Assembly: GCF_000981035.1 (NCBI RefSeq)
Contig: NZ_LAYJ01000112.1
Coordinates: forward strand, 246,520-310,519
Source: Christensenella hongkongensis
Lineage (GTDB): Bacteria; Bacillota; Clostridia; Christensenellales; Christensenellaceae
Direction: 5' to 3'
Length of the DNA stretch: 64,000 nt
The notes beneath the pieces were generated by a model, which was not told the origin of the DNA, did no database searches, and was given only the letters and a program-made list of their open reading frames with translations. Position numbers and translations under genes: made by a program. Each line of letters begins with the position of its first letter. The stretch's first letter is position 1. Below are positions 42,674 to 52,286 of this stretch, piece by piece.

Positions 42674-43093
42674 ATGGAAGAAAAAGAATTGAAAACGGTA
42701 GATAACAAAGCAGATGGCGATTCCGGGAAGCTGGATAAAATAGAAACGCTACTCCGGGAGCAACAGGAACACAACAGGAAAATGCTGCGTTCTTCCCATA
42801 CGCATACGGTCATACTCATCATTTTTGTGGTCGTGTTTGCGATTGGACTATTTGCGCTGAATGCCACGTTTTCCACTGCGACGCAGGAGCTGCCGGCCAT
42901 GATGCGTTCTGCAACAGAGCTTGCGGATACTGCCACAAGGGAAATCGGAAAATTGGAAGAGCTCGATATTGAAGCGCTTAACGAGACGATCAAGGGAATA
43001 TCCTCCATTCGTTTCGACGTTCTCAGCCAAAGCATTGAGGAGCTTCAAAAGATTATCAGCCCGTTCGCCAGCTTTATGGGGAATTTTGACTGA
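42674..43093 (+). CDS. Single-pass membrane protein with flanking coiled coils, unknown
   Basis: 139 residues. A charged N-terminal coiled coil (about 20-45, KLDKIETLLREQQEHNRKML), one transmembrane helix (about 55-75, VILIIFVVVFAIGLFAL), then an amphipathic helical C-terminal part (about 85-135). No family is recognised; the outline resembles small membrane scaffolds. GGAGGAG fixes ATG 42674. It follows the MGL-type hydrolase by 17 bases and precedes another hydrolase. Confidence 0.65.
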   Translation: MEEKELKTVDNKADGDSGKLDKIETLLREQQEHNRKMLRSSHTHTVILIIFVVVFAIGLFALNATFSTATQELPAMMRSATELADTATREIGKLEELDIEALNETIKGISSIRFDVLSQSIEELQKIISPFASFMGNFD

Positions 43094-43175
43094 ATCCGGA
43101 GCAGATTCAATCCATCGCGTTTGTCAGCCCCGCTTTCGTGTGATAATATAGAGTATAAGGTGAAGTGAGGGAGCT

Positions 43176-44102
43176 ATGGATTATTCGCGCAAAAGATTCT
43201 GGGCATTTTTGCCACGAAAAAAAGACGCGCCGAAGCCGGTCGACGTTTTTTTTGTATATCCGACTATTTATGCACACCCGTTCCAAAAGAAAAATCATAA
43301 TATGGGAATGTATAATCCAATTTATCGCGGGATTGCAAAAGGAATCAGCGCATGGCAGGGGCAGCTGTTTGCGCGCCAGTGTAATTTTTATGCGCCCTAT
43401 TACCGCCAGGTAGGACTGGAAAGCTTTAAAATGCCTCTGGCTGATTTTTTGGAGGCGAGCAGGAAACCCTATCAGGATGTGAAGGATGCTTTTTATTATT
43501 ATCTGGAGCATTATAATGAGGGAAGGCCCTTCATTCTCGCGGGACACAGCCAGGGCAGCGCAATGCTTCTTGAGCTGATGCGCCGTGAATTTGGCGACAG
43601 TACGCTGCAAAAGAAACTGGTGGCCGCATACCTCATTGGCTTTTCGCTGGTACGTGATGATTTTATCATTCATCCGCATTTAAAGCTTGCAAAAGCGGCT
43701 GACGACCTTGGCGTGATCATAAGCTATAATACGACTGCAATGGATTTGCCGCTGATGCGCTTTATCCGTCCGGATTCCGTATGCGTCAACCCGTTAAGCT
43801 GGAAGCTTGATTATGCCTATGCGGATAAACGCATGAATGAAGGCGCGGTTCTTTTTGATTTTGGTAAAAAATTCCGTTTTATCGCGCCGCACTATACAGG
43901 CGCCCGCGTGGACAAAAAGCGCGGTGTGCTTGTAATCGACGACGAAGCCGCTTACAATTTATATAAGGCGCGCTGGTTCTTCAAAAAGTTCCTGATGAAC
44001 CGTGGATCCCTGCACATGCTGGACATCGCGCTGTTTTATAAAAACCTTGAAACCAATGTGCGCACGCGCATTGACCGCTATTTTAAAACCTGCACGACTT
44101 AA
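43176..44102 (+). CDS. DUF3089-family alpha/beta hydrolase
   Basis: 308 residues. DVFFVYPTIY near the N terminus and the nucleophile elbow GHSQGSAM (about S128) mark DUF3089 (PF11288), a lipase-like family; YYRQVG and DAFYYYLEHYNEGRPFILAG are also typical. The catalytic acid and His are less certain from sequence. No signal peptide is visible. GTGAGGGAG lies before ATG 43176. It ends a small run of lipid-hydrolase-like genes. Confidence 0.8.
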   Translation: MDYSRKRFWAFLPRKKDAPKPVDVFFVYPTIYAHPFQKKNHNMGMYNPIYRGIAKGISAWQGQLFARQCNFYAPYYRQVGLESFKMPLADFLEASRKPYQDVKDAFYYYLEHYNEGRPFILAGHSQGSAMLLELMRREFGDSTLQKKLVAAYLIGFSLVRDDFIIHPHLKLAKAADDLGVIISYNTTAMDLPLMRFIRPDSVCVNPLSWKLDYAYADKRMNEGAVLFDFGKKFRFIAPHYTGARVDKKRGVLVIDDEAAYNLYKARWFFKKFLMNRGSLHMLDIALFYKNLETNVRTRIDRYFKTCTT

Positions 44103-44228
44103 CAGGGGCATGTTTCATAACGCCTGTAAAGGCTAGCCCGGCTCTTAAACTTAAAGTTTTTATTTTCATTCAGAATATCTAATATAACATCCACGATATA
44201 AAAAGAGGAATTATCCGGCTAAGGATAG

Positions 44229-44240
44229 ATTAACGTTAAA
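44229..44240. promoter_or_regulatory. LacI-type operator copy, upstream of the ABC operon
   Basis: ATTAACGTTAAA, one base from the palindrome TTTAACGTTAAA, followed by CTAAAA just as at 44428. The gap 44103-44727 is otherwise A+T-rich with no gene. Confidence 0.5.
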
Positions 44241-44400
44241 CTAAAATCAGCTATGCAAGGCGCTTATTTGTTGTGCAGATACTAAGCGGCAAAAATAAAT
44301 ACGGAAATAAGAAAGATTAAAAACAGGCAGTATAAAAAGAAGTTTTGTTAACAAAATAAAATTGAAGCAAAAAAAAGTATAAAAAAATTGAAATTGAGTA

Positions 44401-44429
44401 TTGACAAAGTTTAAATTTAACGTTAAACT
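44401..44429 (+). promoter_or_regulatory. promoter of the sugar ABC operon with overlapping operator
   Basis: TTGACA (44401-44406), 17-nt spacer, TAAACT (44424-44429). A perfect palindrome TTTAACGTTAAA (44416-44427) covers the -10, so a bound repressor would block polymerase. Confidence 0.75.
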
Positions 44430-44670
44430 AAAAATACACACAGACAGTCAAAACAGTAACAAATTTCTGGATGCCGTGAGGCGTCGGTTTTATCCAAACG
44501 ACAGTATAAAAAATAGTAAACAAAATTTTATCCAAAGGAAAAGGTTAGCCGCTTAATCGTGGTTTTATTTACCTAAAATTAAAAATCATACATTGGTTGG
44601 TTGAAAGGATGTGTTTGCAGGCTGCAAAGAGACTAAAAATGTGTGTACAGGTAACATAAGGACTAAATAG

Positions 44671-44682
44671 TTTAACGATAAA
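44671..44682. promoter_or_regulatory. second downstream operator of the ABC operon
   Basis: TTTAACGATAAA, 255 bp from the promoter operator, 46 bases before the first gene. It could act as a roadblock or loop partner. Confidence 0.6.
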
Positions 44683-44727
44683 GTAATAATGAAAGGGCAG
44701 AGCAATAGTGCAGTAGTGGAGGAAAAG

Positions 44728-46203
44728 ATGAGTGTTTTAGAGTTTAAAAACGTATCAAAATCATTTCCTGGCGTAAAAGCGTTGAGCGGTATCAGCTTTT
44801 CGGTCGAAAAAGGGGACGTGCACGTGCTTATTGGGGAAAATGGCGCGGGAAAGTCGACCTTGATCAAAATTCTGACAGGCGTGAACAAGCCCGACGAGGG
44901 AAGCGAGATATGGATCGACGACAAAAAAGTGGATATCACTTCGCCGGTGGATGCGCTTAATCAGGGTATTGTAGCGATTTATCAGGATTTTTCGCTGTTT
45001 GATAACCTGACGGTTGTGGAAAATATTGCGTTGGGACTTCAAATCGCCAATGGGAAAAAAATCGTGGACTGGAAGCACATGAAAAAGCGTGCGGCAGAGG
45101 CAATGAAAAAAGTCCGTCTTGAGGCCAACCCTGAGGAGCTTGTCGCAAACATCTCGGTTGCAAAAAAGCAGCTTGTGGCTATCGCGCGCGCCCTCGTTTA
45201 CGATGTGAAGGTGCTCATCATGGACGAGCCGACATCATGCCTTTCACAGGGCGAGGTAGAGCAGCTTTTTGAGATCATACGCGAATTGAAAGCGGACGGT
45301 ATTACGATTATATTTGTCAGCCACAAAATGGAAGAAATATTTGAGGTCGGGGATATGATCTCTGTTCTGCGCGACGGACAGTATAAAGGAACCTTCCGTA
45401 AGGAGGATATCACGGTGGAACAGCTCATCGAGTTGATGGTGGGCAGGAAGATCACCTACGAAAACTATGAAAAACGTAAATTTCACGAACCAATCCTGAA
45501 GGTTGAGAACCTTTGCAAAAAATCAAATTTCAAGGACATCAGTTTTGAACTTAACAAGGGAGAAATACTTGGCTTCACAGGGCTTGTAGGCGCAGGGCGC
45601 ACGGAGGTCATTCAGGCGTTGTTTGGCCTTAATAAGCCGGACAGCGGGCAGATTTACCTGCACGGTAAAAAAGTCAGCATCGATTCCCCGGTGGACGCGA
45701 TCAAAAACAAGCTTGGTTATGTTCCGGAAAACCGGCTGACAGAAGGGCTCATCCAGACGCAAAGTATCAAGAGGAACCTGAACGTTGCGATCCTTAAAGA
45801 GCTCAAGCAGGGCATATTCCTGAGCAATACTGCAAAGAATAAATCGGCGGAAAAGTGGATGGAAAAACTGGCGATCAAGCCGGTGATACCGGATATGCTG
45901 GTCGGCAAGCTTTCCGGCGGAAACCAGCAGCGCGTTGTTATCGCGAAATGGCTGGCGACACATCCGGAAATACTGATTGTTGACGAACCGACAAATGGCA
46001 TTGACGTCGGCGCAAAAGAGGAAATACACAGGCTGCTGCGCCAGCTTGCAGGGGATGGCATGAGCATTATTGTCGTAAGCTCCGAGCTGCCTGAGGTCAT
46101 ATCGATCTGCGACCGTATCCTTGTTATGAAAAACGGTAAAATCGTAGCGGAAATGGGCGAGGGCGCAACACAGGAAATGATCCTGAACAAAGCGGTTCTA
46201 TAG
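44728..46203 (+). CDS. Sugar ABC transporter ATP-binding protein (RbsA/LsrA type, two ABC domains)
   Basis: 491 residues with two ATPase halves. The first has GENGAGKST (about 37), SVAKKQLVAIARAL and LIMDEPTSCLS; the second has a degenerate GLVGAGRTEV P-loop, LSGGNQQRVVIAKWL and LIVDEPTNGIDVG, as is normal in RbsA/MglA/AraG. It drives import together with two permeases and a binding protein downstream. GTGGAGGAAAAG sets ATG 44728, 13 codons inside a longer frame. Confidence 0.94.
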   Translation: MSVLEFKNVSKSFPGVKALSGISFSVEKGDVHVLIGENGAGKSTLIKILTGVNKPDEGSEIWIDDKKVDITSPVDALNQGIVAIYQDFSLFDNLTVVENIALGLQIANGKKIVDWKHMKKRAAEAMKKVRLEANPEELVANISVAKKQLVAIARALVYDVKVLIMDEPTSCLSQGEVEQLFEIIRELKADGITIIFVSHKMEEIFEVGDMISVLRDGQYKGTFRKEDITVEQLIELMVGRKITYENYEKRKFHEPILKVENLCKKSNFKDISFELNKGEILGFTGLVGAGRTEVIQALFGLNKPDSGQIYLHGKKVSIDSPVDAIKNKLGYVPENRLTEGLIQTQSIKRNLNVAILKELKQGIFLSNTAKNKSAEKWMEKLAIKPVIPDMLVGKLSGGNQQRVVIAKWLATHPEILIVDEPTNGIDVGAKEEIHRLLRQLAGDGMSIIVVSSELPEVISICDRILVMKNGKIVAEMGEGATQEMILNKAVL

Positions 46204-46217
46204 CGGGGGAAAAACAG

Positions 46218-47225
46218 ATGGAAAAGGTAAGACAACTATTCAAAAAGAAAGAGATGGGCATTCTGTTCATCCTGATCATCACAATGATCATCATTACGAT
46301 TGGGAACACCGTCTTTATCCGCCCCGACAACATTATGGATATCCTGACGTCCAATATTGTAATGGGTATCTCGGCGCTTGGCATGCTCCTGATCATTATT
46401 ACCGGCGGTATCGACGTATCAGTCGGCGCGGTTATTACGGCCGTTACCGTAGTGATTGGGGAGTTTTCCACGAAGGTCGGCGGAAATCTATTTATACTGG
46501 TGCTGATTGCCTGCGCTTCAGGCGCGGTGCTGGGACTGATGAACGGATTGCTGGTGGCAAGGCTCAAGCTTCCGGCCATTGTTGCCACGCTTGGCACGAT
46601 GAGCATTATCAACGGGCTTGTGCTCCTGGTGACAAACGGAAAGTATATCAGGAACCTTCCGGACTATATTTCCGGCCTGGGCCAGCAATACCTCTTTAAA
46701 ATGGACCTTCCGGACGGCGGGTTCTGGGGGGTTCCGGCAATTTGGCTTTTTTGGGCAGGAGCAATCATACTCACATGGTTTATCCTGCGTCATACGGTAA
46801 TCGGCAGGGGAATTTATGCGGTAGGCGGCAATGAAGAATCCGCACAGCGTGTGGGCTACCGGCCAAAACGCGTATTGACATTTGCCTATACGTACGGAGG
46901 AATCATGGCGGGCCTTGCGGCAGTGGTGCATACGGGAATCATGAGACAGGTAGATCCGCTGGCATTCAAGGGCTTTGAAATGCAGGTAATCGCTGCGGTG
47001 GTCGTAGGCGGCGCGAATATCCTCGGTGGATATGGGACCGTTCTTGGCACGACGATCGGCGTATTATTTATGGCGGTGATCAACAACGGAATGGTTTTGA
47101 TGCACATTCCTACGTTCTATCAAAAAATTGCGATAGGCCTTGTAATCCTGATTGCGATCTCAATCGACGTCGTCCAGCAAACGATGAAGGAACGCAGGAT
47201 GGTCAAAGTGGATATCAAGGAGTAA
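46218..47225 (+). CDS. Sugar ABC transporter permease 1 (RbsC/LsrC type)
   Basis: 335 residues, about ten membrane helices (BPD_transp_2 family). The GISALGMLLIIITGGIDVSVGAV helix, ATLGTMSIINGL and the coupling-region VVGGANILGGYGTVLGT are family signatures. Two different permeases with one double ATPase is the Lsr (AI-2) and RhaP/RhaQ arrangement, not that of ribose, where a single permease serves. Confidence 0.93.
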   Translation: MEKVRQLFKKKEMGILFILIITMIIITIGNTVFIRPDNIMDILTSNIVMGISALGMLLIIITGGIDVSVGAVITAVTVVIGEFSTKVGGNLFILVLIACASGAVLGLMNGLLVARLKLPAIVATLGTMSIINGLVLLVTNGKYIRNLPDYISGLGQQYLFKMDLPDGGFWGVPAIWLFWAGAIILTWFILRHTVIGRGIYAVGGNEESAQRVGYRPKRVLTFAYTYGGIMAGLAAVVHTGIMRQVDPLAFKGFEMQVIAAVVVGGANILGGYGTVLGTTIGVLFMAVINNGMVLMHIPTFYQKIAIGLVILIAISIDVVQQTMKERRMVKVDIKE

Positions 47226-47237
47226 TAGGAGGACGTT

Positions 47238-48218
47238 ATGAAAAAAACCAACGAAGTATACATCCTGCTGGGCGTTTTGGGCCTGATCATCGCAGTATTT
47301 GCAATTTTATCGGGCGGCGCATTATTTGACGGCGGGGTGATCCAGACATTTGCGTTCCAGTTTCCGGAATTTGGACTTCTGACGCTGGGCATGATGATTG
47401 CGATCCTGACAGGAGGCATCAATATGTCGCTGGTCTCAACGGCGGCTCTTTCAGGGATATTGGGAGCGATGGTGCTGTCAAATCCCGCTTTGGAACCAGC
47501 GCAGGCAATTACGCTTGGCATCGTGGTGTGCATGGTCAGCGCGGCTGCCATGGGCGCGCTTAACGGGGCGATCATTTCCTTTTTGAACGTACCGCCTATG
47601 CTCGTTACGATTGGAACCATGACGCTGTTTGAAGGAATCAGCCTGAACCTCACAGAGGGCGGCGCAATCTCCGGGTTTCCGGAGGAGTTCTTTACAATCG
47701 GCACGGGAAGCGTTCTGGGGATTCCGGTCCCGCTGCTCTTCTTTGTGATCGTTGCGGTAGCGCTGTTCTTCCTGCTTGAAAAAACGGTGTGGGGCGAGAA
47801 GGTTTACATGGTGGGCAGCAACCCCAAGGTGACAAGGTATTCCGGCATCAACAACAAAGCGGTTTTGTTTGGCGTCTATATTCTGTCCGGCCTGCTGTGC
47901 GGGCTTGCGGCGATCATCATGATCTCAAGGTACAATTCGGCAAAGGTGGATTACGGCGCCTCTTACCTGCTCCAGACGGTTGCGGCAGTCGTACTCGGCG
48001 GCACAAGCATTTCCGGCGGGTATGGTAAGGTGGCTGGCACGGTCGTTGCGGTACTCATCATCCAGCTTATCACCACCGGCTTTAACATACTGGGCGTAAA
48101 CAAGCTTTATACAGATATTTGCGTTGGAGTGGTTTTGATCGCGGTGCTTGCGGCAAACACACTGAAAGGCGCATCCAAAAAGAAAATAAGTTTCTCTAAA
48201 AAGGGAAATCCGGCTTAA
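47238..48218 (+). CDS. Sugar ABC transporter permease 2 (LsrD/RhaQ type)
   Basis: 326 residues, same family as the preceding gene and probably its heterodimer partner: TLGMMIAILTGGINMSLVS, VTIGTMTLFEG, VLGGTSISGGYGKVAGT. A basic tail (KGASKKKISFSKKG) follows the last helix. Twelve bases separate the two permease genes. Confidence 0.93.
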   Translation: MKKTNEVYILLGVLGLIIAVFAILSGGALFDGGVIQTFAFQFPEFGLLTLGMMIAILTGGINMSLVSTAALSGILGAMVLSNPALEPAQAITLGIVVCMVSAAAMGALNGAIISFLNVPPMLVTIGTMTLFEGISLNLTEGGAISGFPEEFFTIGTGSVLGIPVPLLFFVIVAVALFFLLEKTVWGEKVYMVGSNPKVTRYSGINNKAVLFGVYILSGLLCGLAAIIMISRYNSAKVDYGASYLLQTVAAVVLGGTSISGGYGKVAGTVVAVLIIQLITTGFNILGVNKLYTDICVGVVLIAVLAANTLKGASKKKISFSKKGNPA

Positions 48219-48252
48219 CAAAACTCTGGAAATAAAAAAAGGGAGGAAAAAA

Positions 48253-49344
48253 ATGAAAAAGAAATTGTTGGTAGTGGCAGCGGTCATTCTGGTAGCGGCG
48301 CTTGTATTTGCAAGCTGCGCACCGGCGCAGACACCGGCTGCGGAAAGTTCCGCGGCAGGAGAGGCAACGCAAAGCCAGGAGGCGGCTTCCGCAGCTCCGG
48401 CGGCGGAAAATTCGTCTGACAAGTCCGGGGACGACTTCACGGTGCTCGTTCTTCCAAAGATGATTGGTATTCCGATTTTTGACGCGTTTGAAGCAGGCGC
48501 GGTCAAGGCGGGCGAAGACTTTGGAATCAACGTGATCTATACCGGCCCGACGGCGGCAGACGCGGTAGAGCAGGTCAAAATCCTTGAGGATTACATCAAT
48601 AAAGGAATTGACTGCGTTGCGGTAGCGCCGAACGATCCGGCGGCATTCTCGCCGGTACTCAAAAAAGCGCGCGAAGCGGGCGTAACAATCGTCGATTGGG
48701 ACAGCTACGCAGAGGCGGGGCTTGCAGACCTTTCGTGCAGGCAGCTTGACGACGAAGAATTTGGGAAAGCAATCTGGGACGGCCTTGCAGAAGCAATGGG
48801 GACGGAAGGCGACTATGCGATCATCACGGGCGGCCTTTCCGCAGAGAACCTCAACAGCTGGATCAACGCAGGCATGGACTATGCAAAAGAAAAATATCCC
48901 AACCTGAATCTCGTTACGGATATCATCCCGTGCGACGAAAAACAGCAGACGGCTTATACAAAGGCGCTTGAACTGATCAAATCCTATCCAGACCTCAAAG
49001 GTATCGTAGGAATCAGTACGCCGGCTCCGATCGGTGCCGCGCAGGCAGTACAGGAAAAAGGACTGCAGGATAAGATCGCGGTTGTAGGTACGGTCGTTCC
49101 TAACGACGCGAAGCCGTTCCTGGAGGACGGATCGCTGGACAGCGGTTATCTGTACGATCCGACGGGCTTTATGTATGCGACGACATATCTCGCATGGCAG
49201 AAGAGCCTGGGCAACGAGATCACAGATCAGATGGAGATTCCCAACATCGGACAGAAGGTGACGGTATCTGAAGATGGAAAGAGCATTACTTATGCTCCGC
49301 CGCTTAAATTCACAAAAGAGAACGTAAACGACTACGATTTCTAA
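48253..49344 (+). CDS. Sugar-binding lipoprotein of the LsrB/RhaS type
   Basis: 363 residues. A lipoprotein signal ends VFASC (Cys22 is lipidated), then a Ser/Ala/Glu linker (about 25-55) and a type-I periplasmic binding fold. The order GIPIFDAFEAGAVKAGEDFGINVIYTGPTAAD, LEDYINKGIDCVAVAPNDP, TIVDWDS and GIVGISTPAPIGAAQAV is that of the AI-2 (LsrB) and rhamnose (RhaS) subgroup. The AI-2-binding residues are not clearly conserved, so the ligand is open. AGGGAGG is the ribosome site. Confidence 0.92.
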   Translation: MKKKLLVVAAVILVAALVFASCAPAQTPAAESSAAGEATQSQEAASAAPAAENSSDKSGDDFTVLVLPKMIGIPIFDAFEAGAVKAGEDFGINVIYTGPTAADAVEQVKILEDYINKGIDCVAVAPNDPAAFSPVLKKAREAGVTIVDWDSYAEAGLADLSCRQLDDEEFGKAIWDGLAEAMGTEGDYAIITGGLSAENLNSWINAGMDYAKEKYPNLNLVTDIIPCDEKQQTAYTKALELIKSYPDLKGIVGISTPAPIGAAQAVQEKGLQDKIAVVGTVVPNDAKPFLEDGSLDSGYLYDPTGFMYATTYLAWQKSLGNEITDQMEIPNIGQKVTVSEDGKSITYAPPLKFTKENVNDYDF

Positions 49345-49358
49345 AAAAAGGTAAGGTT

Positions 49359-49384
49359 CCGCCCCGGAGATTTCTCCGGGGCGG
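49359..49384 (+). other. intercistronic hairpin after the binding-protein gene
   Basis: CCGCCCCGGAGA pairs perfectly with TCTCCGGGGCGG over a tight loop and no T-run follows. Such hairpins protect the 3' end of the abundant binding-protein message against exonucleases or lower expression of the genes downstream. Confidence 0.65.
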
Positions 49385-49423
49385 GGCAATCTACCGAACT
49401 CAGGAGCAAGAGGAGTAAGAAAT

Positions 49424-50401
49424 ATGAAATTTAACCTGGATTGTCATTTGTTCTGCTTTGGCACGTTCAGCGAACGGTATGTCCCGGAGGGGTATTTTGA
49501 CAGCGTAGATGTAAAAAAGGCATTTGAAACGATTGCATCCACATCGGTTAAGGGCTTTATGAATACATGGAAGCCCGGGCTTTTGCCGGATGATCCGGAA
49601 ACAAACAAAAAATTTCTCGCGGAATACGGCCTGGTGCCCTCGTTGGTGCTGATTGATAATTTCGGAGACAGGAAATATCGCCATGGAGCGTTTTCAACTT
49701 CTCAAAAAGATGTACAGAAGGAAAACATGAAGCTTTGCAAGGAAGGGATCGATTTTGCAAAAGCGCTTGGCGTACACAGCGTTTTATTATGGCCCGCGCA
49801 CGACGGCATGGATTATCCATTTTCGGTGGATTACCGGGCGACATGGGAACGTATGGTGGATAACTTCATTGAGATCGCGGAATACGCGGGCGACATGAAG
49901 CTTGCAATCGAACCAAAGCCGCAGGATCCCCGTCAGAAAATGCTTGTAAACAGCACAGGCAAGGCGATGATGCTGGTGCAGGATATCGCAAAGGATAACG
50001 TAGGGCTTGCGCTTGACGTAGGGCATTCGTTTGCGGCGGCAGAAAATCCCGCGGAATCGTGCGTTGTTATGGACAGGCATAAAAAACTGTTCCAGGTGCA
50101 TCTTAACGATAACTATAAAAATGCAGATCCGGATATGATTTTCGGAACGGTCAATTTCTGGGAAAACCTGGAATTTATGTATTACCTCATCCAGACGGAT
50201 TTTGACGGTTGGTGCTCTGTGGATATCATTGCAAACCGTGAAAACAGGGAGGATTCTTTCCGAGCCTGTGTGCGCCTGATTGAGAAGTACTATGAAATGG
50301 CCGGTAGGCTGGTGGAAAACAAGGACGTTCTCCAGGCAAATATGGAGGATTACCGTTTCAGCAAAAATATAGATTTGATCAGCAGCATCATTTTCCGGTA
50401 A
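49424..50401 (+). CDS. TIM-barrel sugar isomerase/epimerase family protein (AP_endonuc_2 fold)
   Basis: 325 residues of the xylose-isomerase-like TIM-barrel superfamily. Metal ligands look intact: E in IEPKPQDP (about 167), D and H in LDVGHS (about 196-199), H in VHLNDNY (about 226) and D in SVDIIA (about 267). PHDGMDYPF-like (AHDGMDYPF) near 127 recalls xylose/rhamnose isomerases. A sugar or keto-cyclitol isomerase, epimerase or dehydratase are all possible. Part of the ABC operon. Confidence 0.8.
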   Translation: MKFNLDCHLFCFGTFSERYVPEGYFDSVDVKKAFETIASTSVKGFMNTWKPGLLPDDPETNKKFLAEYGLVPSLVLIDNFGDRKYRHGAFSTSQKDVQKENMKLCKEGIDFAKALGVHSVLLWPAHDGMDYPFSVDYRATWERMVDNFIEIAEYAGDMKLAIEPKPQDPRQKMLVNSTGKAMMLVQDIAKDNVGLALDVGHSFAAAENPAESCVVMDRHKKLFQVHLNDNYKNADPDMIFGTVNFWENLEFMYYLIQTDFDGWCSVDIIANRENREDSFRACVRLIEKYYEMAGRLVENKDVLQANMEDYRFSKNIDLISSIIFR

Positions 50402-50425
50402 GCGGAAAAAGAGGAGTGGATTGTT

Positions 50426-51220
50426 ATGGCATTAAAACTGGAAAATAAAGTCGCGTGGGTTAGCGGCGCAAACAAAGGGATCGGCGCCGGCGTTGCCCGC
50501 CTGTTTGCGGCGGAAGGCGCAAAGGTGGCGATGATCGGCAGGACGCCCGCCGAGGGCGAAGCGATTGCGCAGGAAATCAGGCAGGCGGGAGGCGAAGCTT
50601 TTTTCTTCCGTTGTGACGTGTCTGAGGAAGCGGATATCAAAGCGTCCATCGAGGAGACCGCAAAACGTTATGGCACCATTGATATTCTGATCAACAATGC
50701 GGGAATGATCGACGTAAAGATGCTTCACGAATATACGTCGGAGGACTGGGATTTTGTAATGGACGTCAACGTGAAGTCCATGTTCCTGTCCTTTAAATAC
50801 GCGTTTCCGTATTTAAAGGAGCATGAGCACAGCTATGTGGTAAACGTCGGCTCTATTTCGAGCTTTGTGGGGCAGGACAGCACGCCTGTTTATACGACAT
50901 CGAAGGGTGCGGCGCTCAACCTTTCAAAGTCAATCGGGCTTGATTACGCAAGATATGGGATTCGCTGCAACTGCGTTTGCCCGGGCATTACGGATACGCC
51001 GATGCTGCATACGCATATGGACGCAGAGGCAGATCCGCAGGCACATTACAAAAAGCGCCTGACACGCGTGCCGATTAACAAGCCGCTTTTTCCGGAAGAT
51101 GTGGCAAAAACATGCCTGTTTTTCTCGTGTGAGGATTCCTCCGGCGTGACGGCTACGTCTCTCATCATTGATGGCGGTTACCTTGGCTGCGCGGAATGGG
51201 ACGCATCCAAGTATGAATAA
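50426..51220 (+). CDS. SDR-family NAD(P)-dependent dehydrogenase 1
   Basis: 264 residues, classical short-chain dehydrogenase. Cofactor motif SGANKGIGAG (about 14-23), NNAG (about 90), Ser in VGSISSF, and YTTSK (catalytic Tyr and Lys, about 159-163). The classic R or D after strand 2 appears as GRTPAEG, which favours NADP or mixed use. Oxidises a sugar or polyol hydroxyl, presumably of the imported substrate. Confidence 0.88.
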   Translation: MALKLENKVAWVSGANKGIGAGVARLFAAEGAKVAMIGRTPAEGEAIAQEIRQAGGEAFFFRCDVSEEADIKASIEETAKRYGTIDILINNAGMIDVKMLHEYTSEDWDFVMDVNVKSMFLSFKYAFPYLKEHEHSYVVNVGSISSFVGQDSTPVYTTSKGAALNLSKSIGLDYARYGIRCNCVCPGITDTPMLHTHMDAEADPQAHYKKRLTRVPINKPLFPEDVAKTCLFFSCEDSSGVTATSLIIDGGYLGCAEWDASKYE

Positions 51221-51277
51221 AATTCGACAAAGAAAAACCTTCGGCGGCCTCCATGGCCGCCGGTAAAGGAGAAAGCA

Positions 51278-52024
51278 ATGGATTTTACAGGAAAAACGGC
51301 AATCGTCACGGGCGGCGCGAAAGGAATAGGCAGGGGCTGTGTTGAGCTTTTCGCTGAAAACGGGGCAAATGTCGTACTCGCCGATATGAACTGTGATATG
51401 GCAACTGAGGTAGAACAGGAGCTAAAGGGGCGCGGACTTCAGGTCAAAGCGGTGAAAGTCAATGTAAAGCAAGTAAGCGATATCGAAAAGATGGTGAATA
51501 CAGCCGTGGAATCCTTTGGAACGGTCGATATCCTTGTGAACAATGCGGGGATTTTCCATTCCACGCCGGTTGAGGACGTCACGGAGGAGGAATGGGATAA
51601 TATAATGGCAATCAACCTGAAAAGCGTTTTTTTTGCTACACAAAAGGTATTGCCTTATATGAAGAAAAAGCACTGCGGGAAAATACTCAACCTCTCGTCA
51701 CTGGCAGGCAGGAATGGCGGGATTGTAAACGGACTTGGTTATTCTGCGGCCAAAGCGGGGATTATTGGCCTGACGCGGGGGTTTGCGGCGCGGTTTGCAC
51801 AGCATGGCATCAATGTCAATGCGATTGCCCCGGGCTCTACGGATACCGGTATTCTTGGCGGGCTCAGCGCGCAGGAAACAGCGGAGCTTGTTGCGAAAAT
51901 ACCATTGGGAAGGTATGGCACGGTGCATGAGGTTGCATCTGCAGTCGCCTTTCTGTGCTCGGACGACGCTTCCTTTATCACAGGAGCGGTACTCGATGTG
52001 AACGGTGGGATGTATTTCGGATGA
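51278..52024 (+). CDS. SDR-family NAD(P)-dependent dehydrogenase 2
   Basis: 248 residues, classical SDR: TGGAKGIGRG (about 11-20), ADMNCD (acidic residue after strand 2, so NAD is likely), NNAG, LSSLAG, YSAAK (about 152-156). It shares only the family signature with the other SDR, so the two probably act on different carbons or steps. Last gene of the ABC operon. Confidence 0.88.
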   Translation: MDFTGKTAIVTGGAKGIGRGCVELFAENGANVVLADMNCDMATEVEQELKGRGLQVKAVKVNVKQVSDIEKMVNTAVESFGTVDILVNNAGIFHSTPVEDVTEEEWDNIMAINLKSVFFATQKVLPYMKKKHCGKILNLSSLAGRNGGIVNGLGYSAAKAGIIGLTRGFAARFAQHGINVNAIAPGSTDTGILGGLSAQETAELVAKIPLGRYGTVHEVASAVAFLCSDDASFITGAVLDVNGGMYFG

Positions 52025-52071
52025 AATAATGATCTGAAAGGTGCACTTTTTCGTTCGCATAGTTTTTTGCC

Positions 52072-52097
52072 GGCGCCCTGGATGGCGCCTTTTTTTT
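52072..52097 (+). terminator. terminator of the ABC-isomerase-SDR operon
   Basis: GGCGCC-6 nt-GGCGCC, followed by eight Ts. Confidence 0.85.
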
Positions 52098-52221
52098 ACC
52101 GGTAGCAGGATGAAAGGCAGCCGGCAGGCTGTGAGGGTATCCCAGGCGATATGTAAAAAAAGCGCTGGATTTGATTGGGCAGGCAACCGTTGCCAATAGT
52201 AAGGCGATGGTTTTGATCAAG

Positions 52222-52251
52222 TTGTGTGGGAAAAGGCTTTTGAGGTATAAT
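52222..52251 (+). promoter_or_regulatory. promoter of the cupin gene
   Basis: TTGTGT, 18-nt spacer, perfect TATAAT. No TTTAWCGWTAAA-type operator here. Confidence 0.5.
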
Positions 52252-52286
52252 ACGCCTAAAGCAAAACGTACAAAAGGAGTTTTGAT

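Noticed and set aside
44103-44400. A gene in the A+T-rich gap before the ABC operon
   Set aside because: Only short frames without ribosome sites; the region is better explained as regulatory DNA.
49359-49384. Terminator between the binding-protein gene and the isomerase
   Set aside because: GC-rich and perfect, but no T-tract; the next gene is 40 bases on and in the same pathway.
48196-49389. A 397-codon open frame opposite the binding-lipoprotein gene
   Set aside because: Same reason: antisense of a clear lipoprotein gene, with Arg/Cys-rich nonsense sequence and no start signal.
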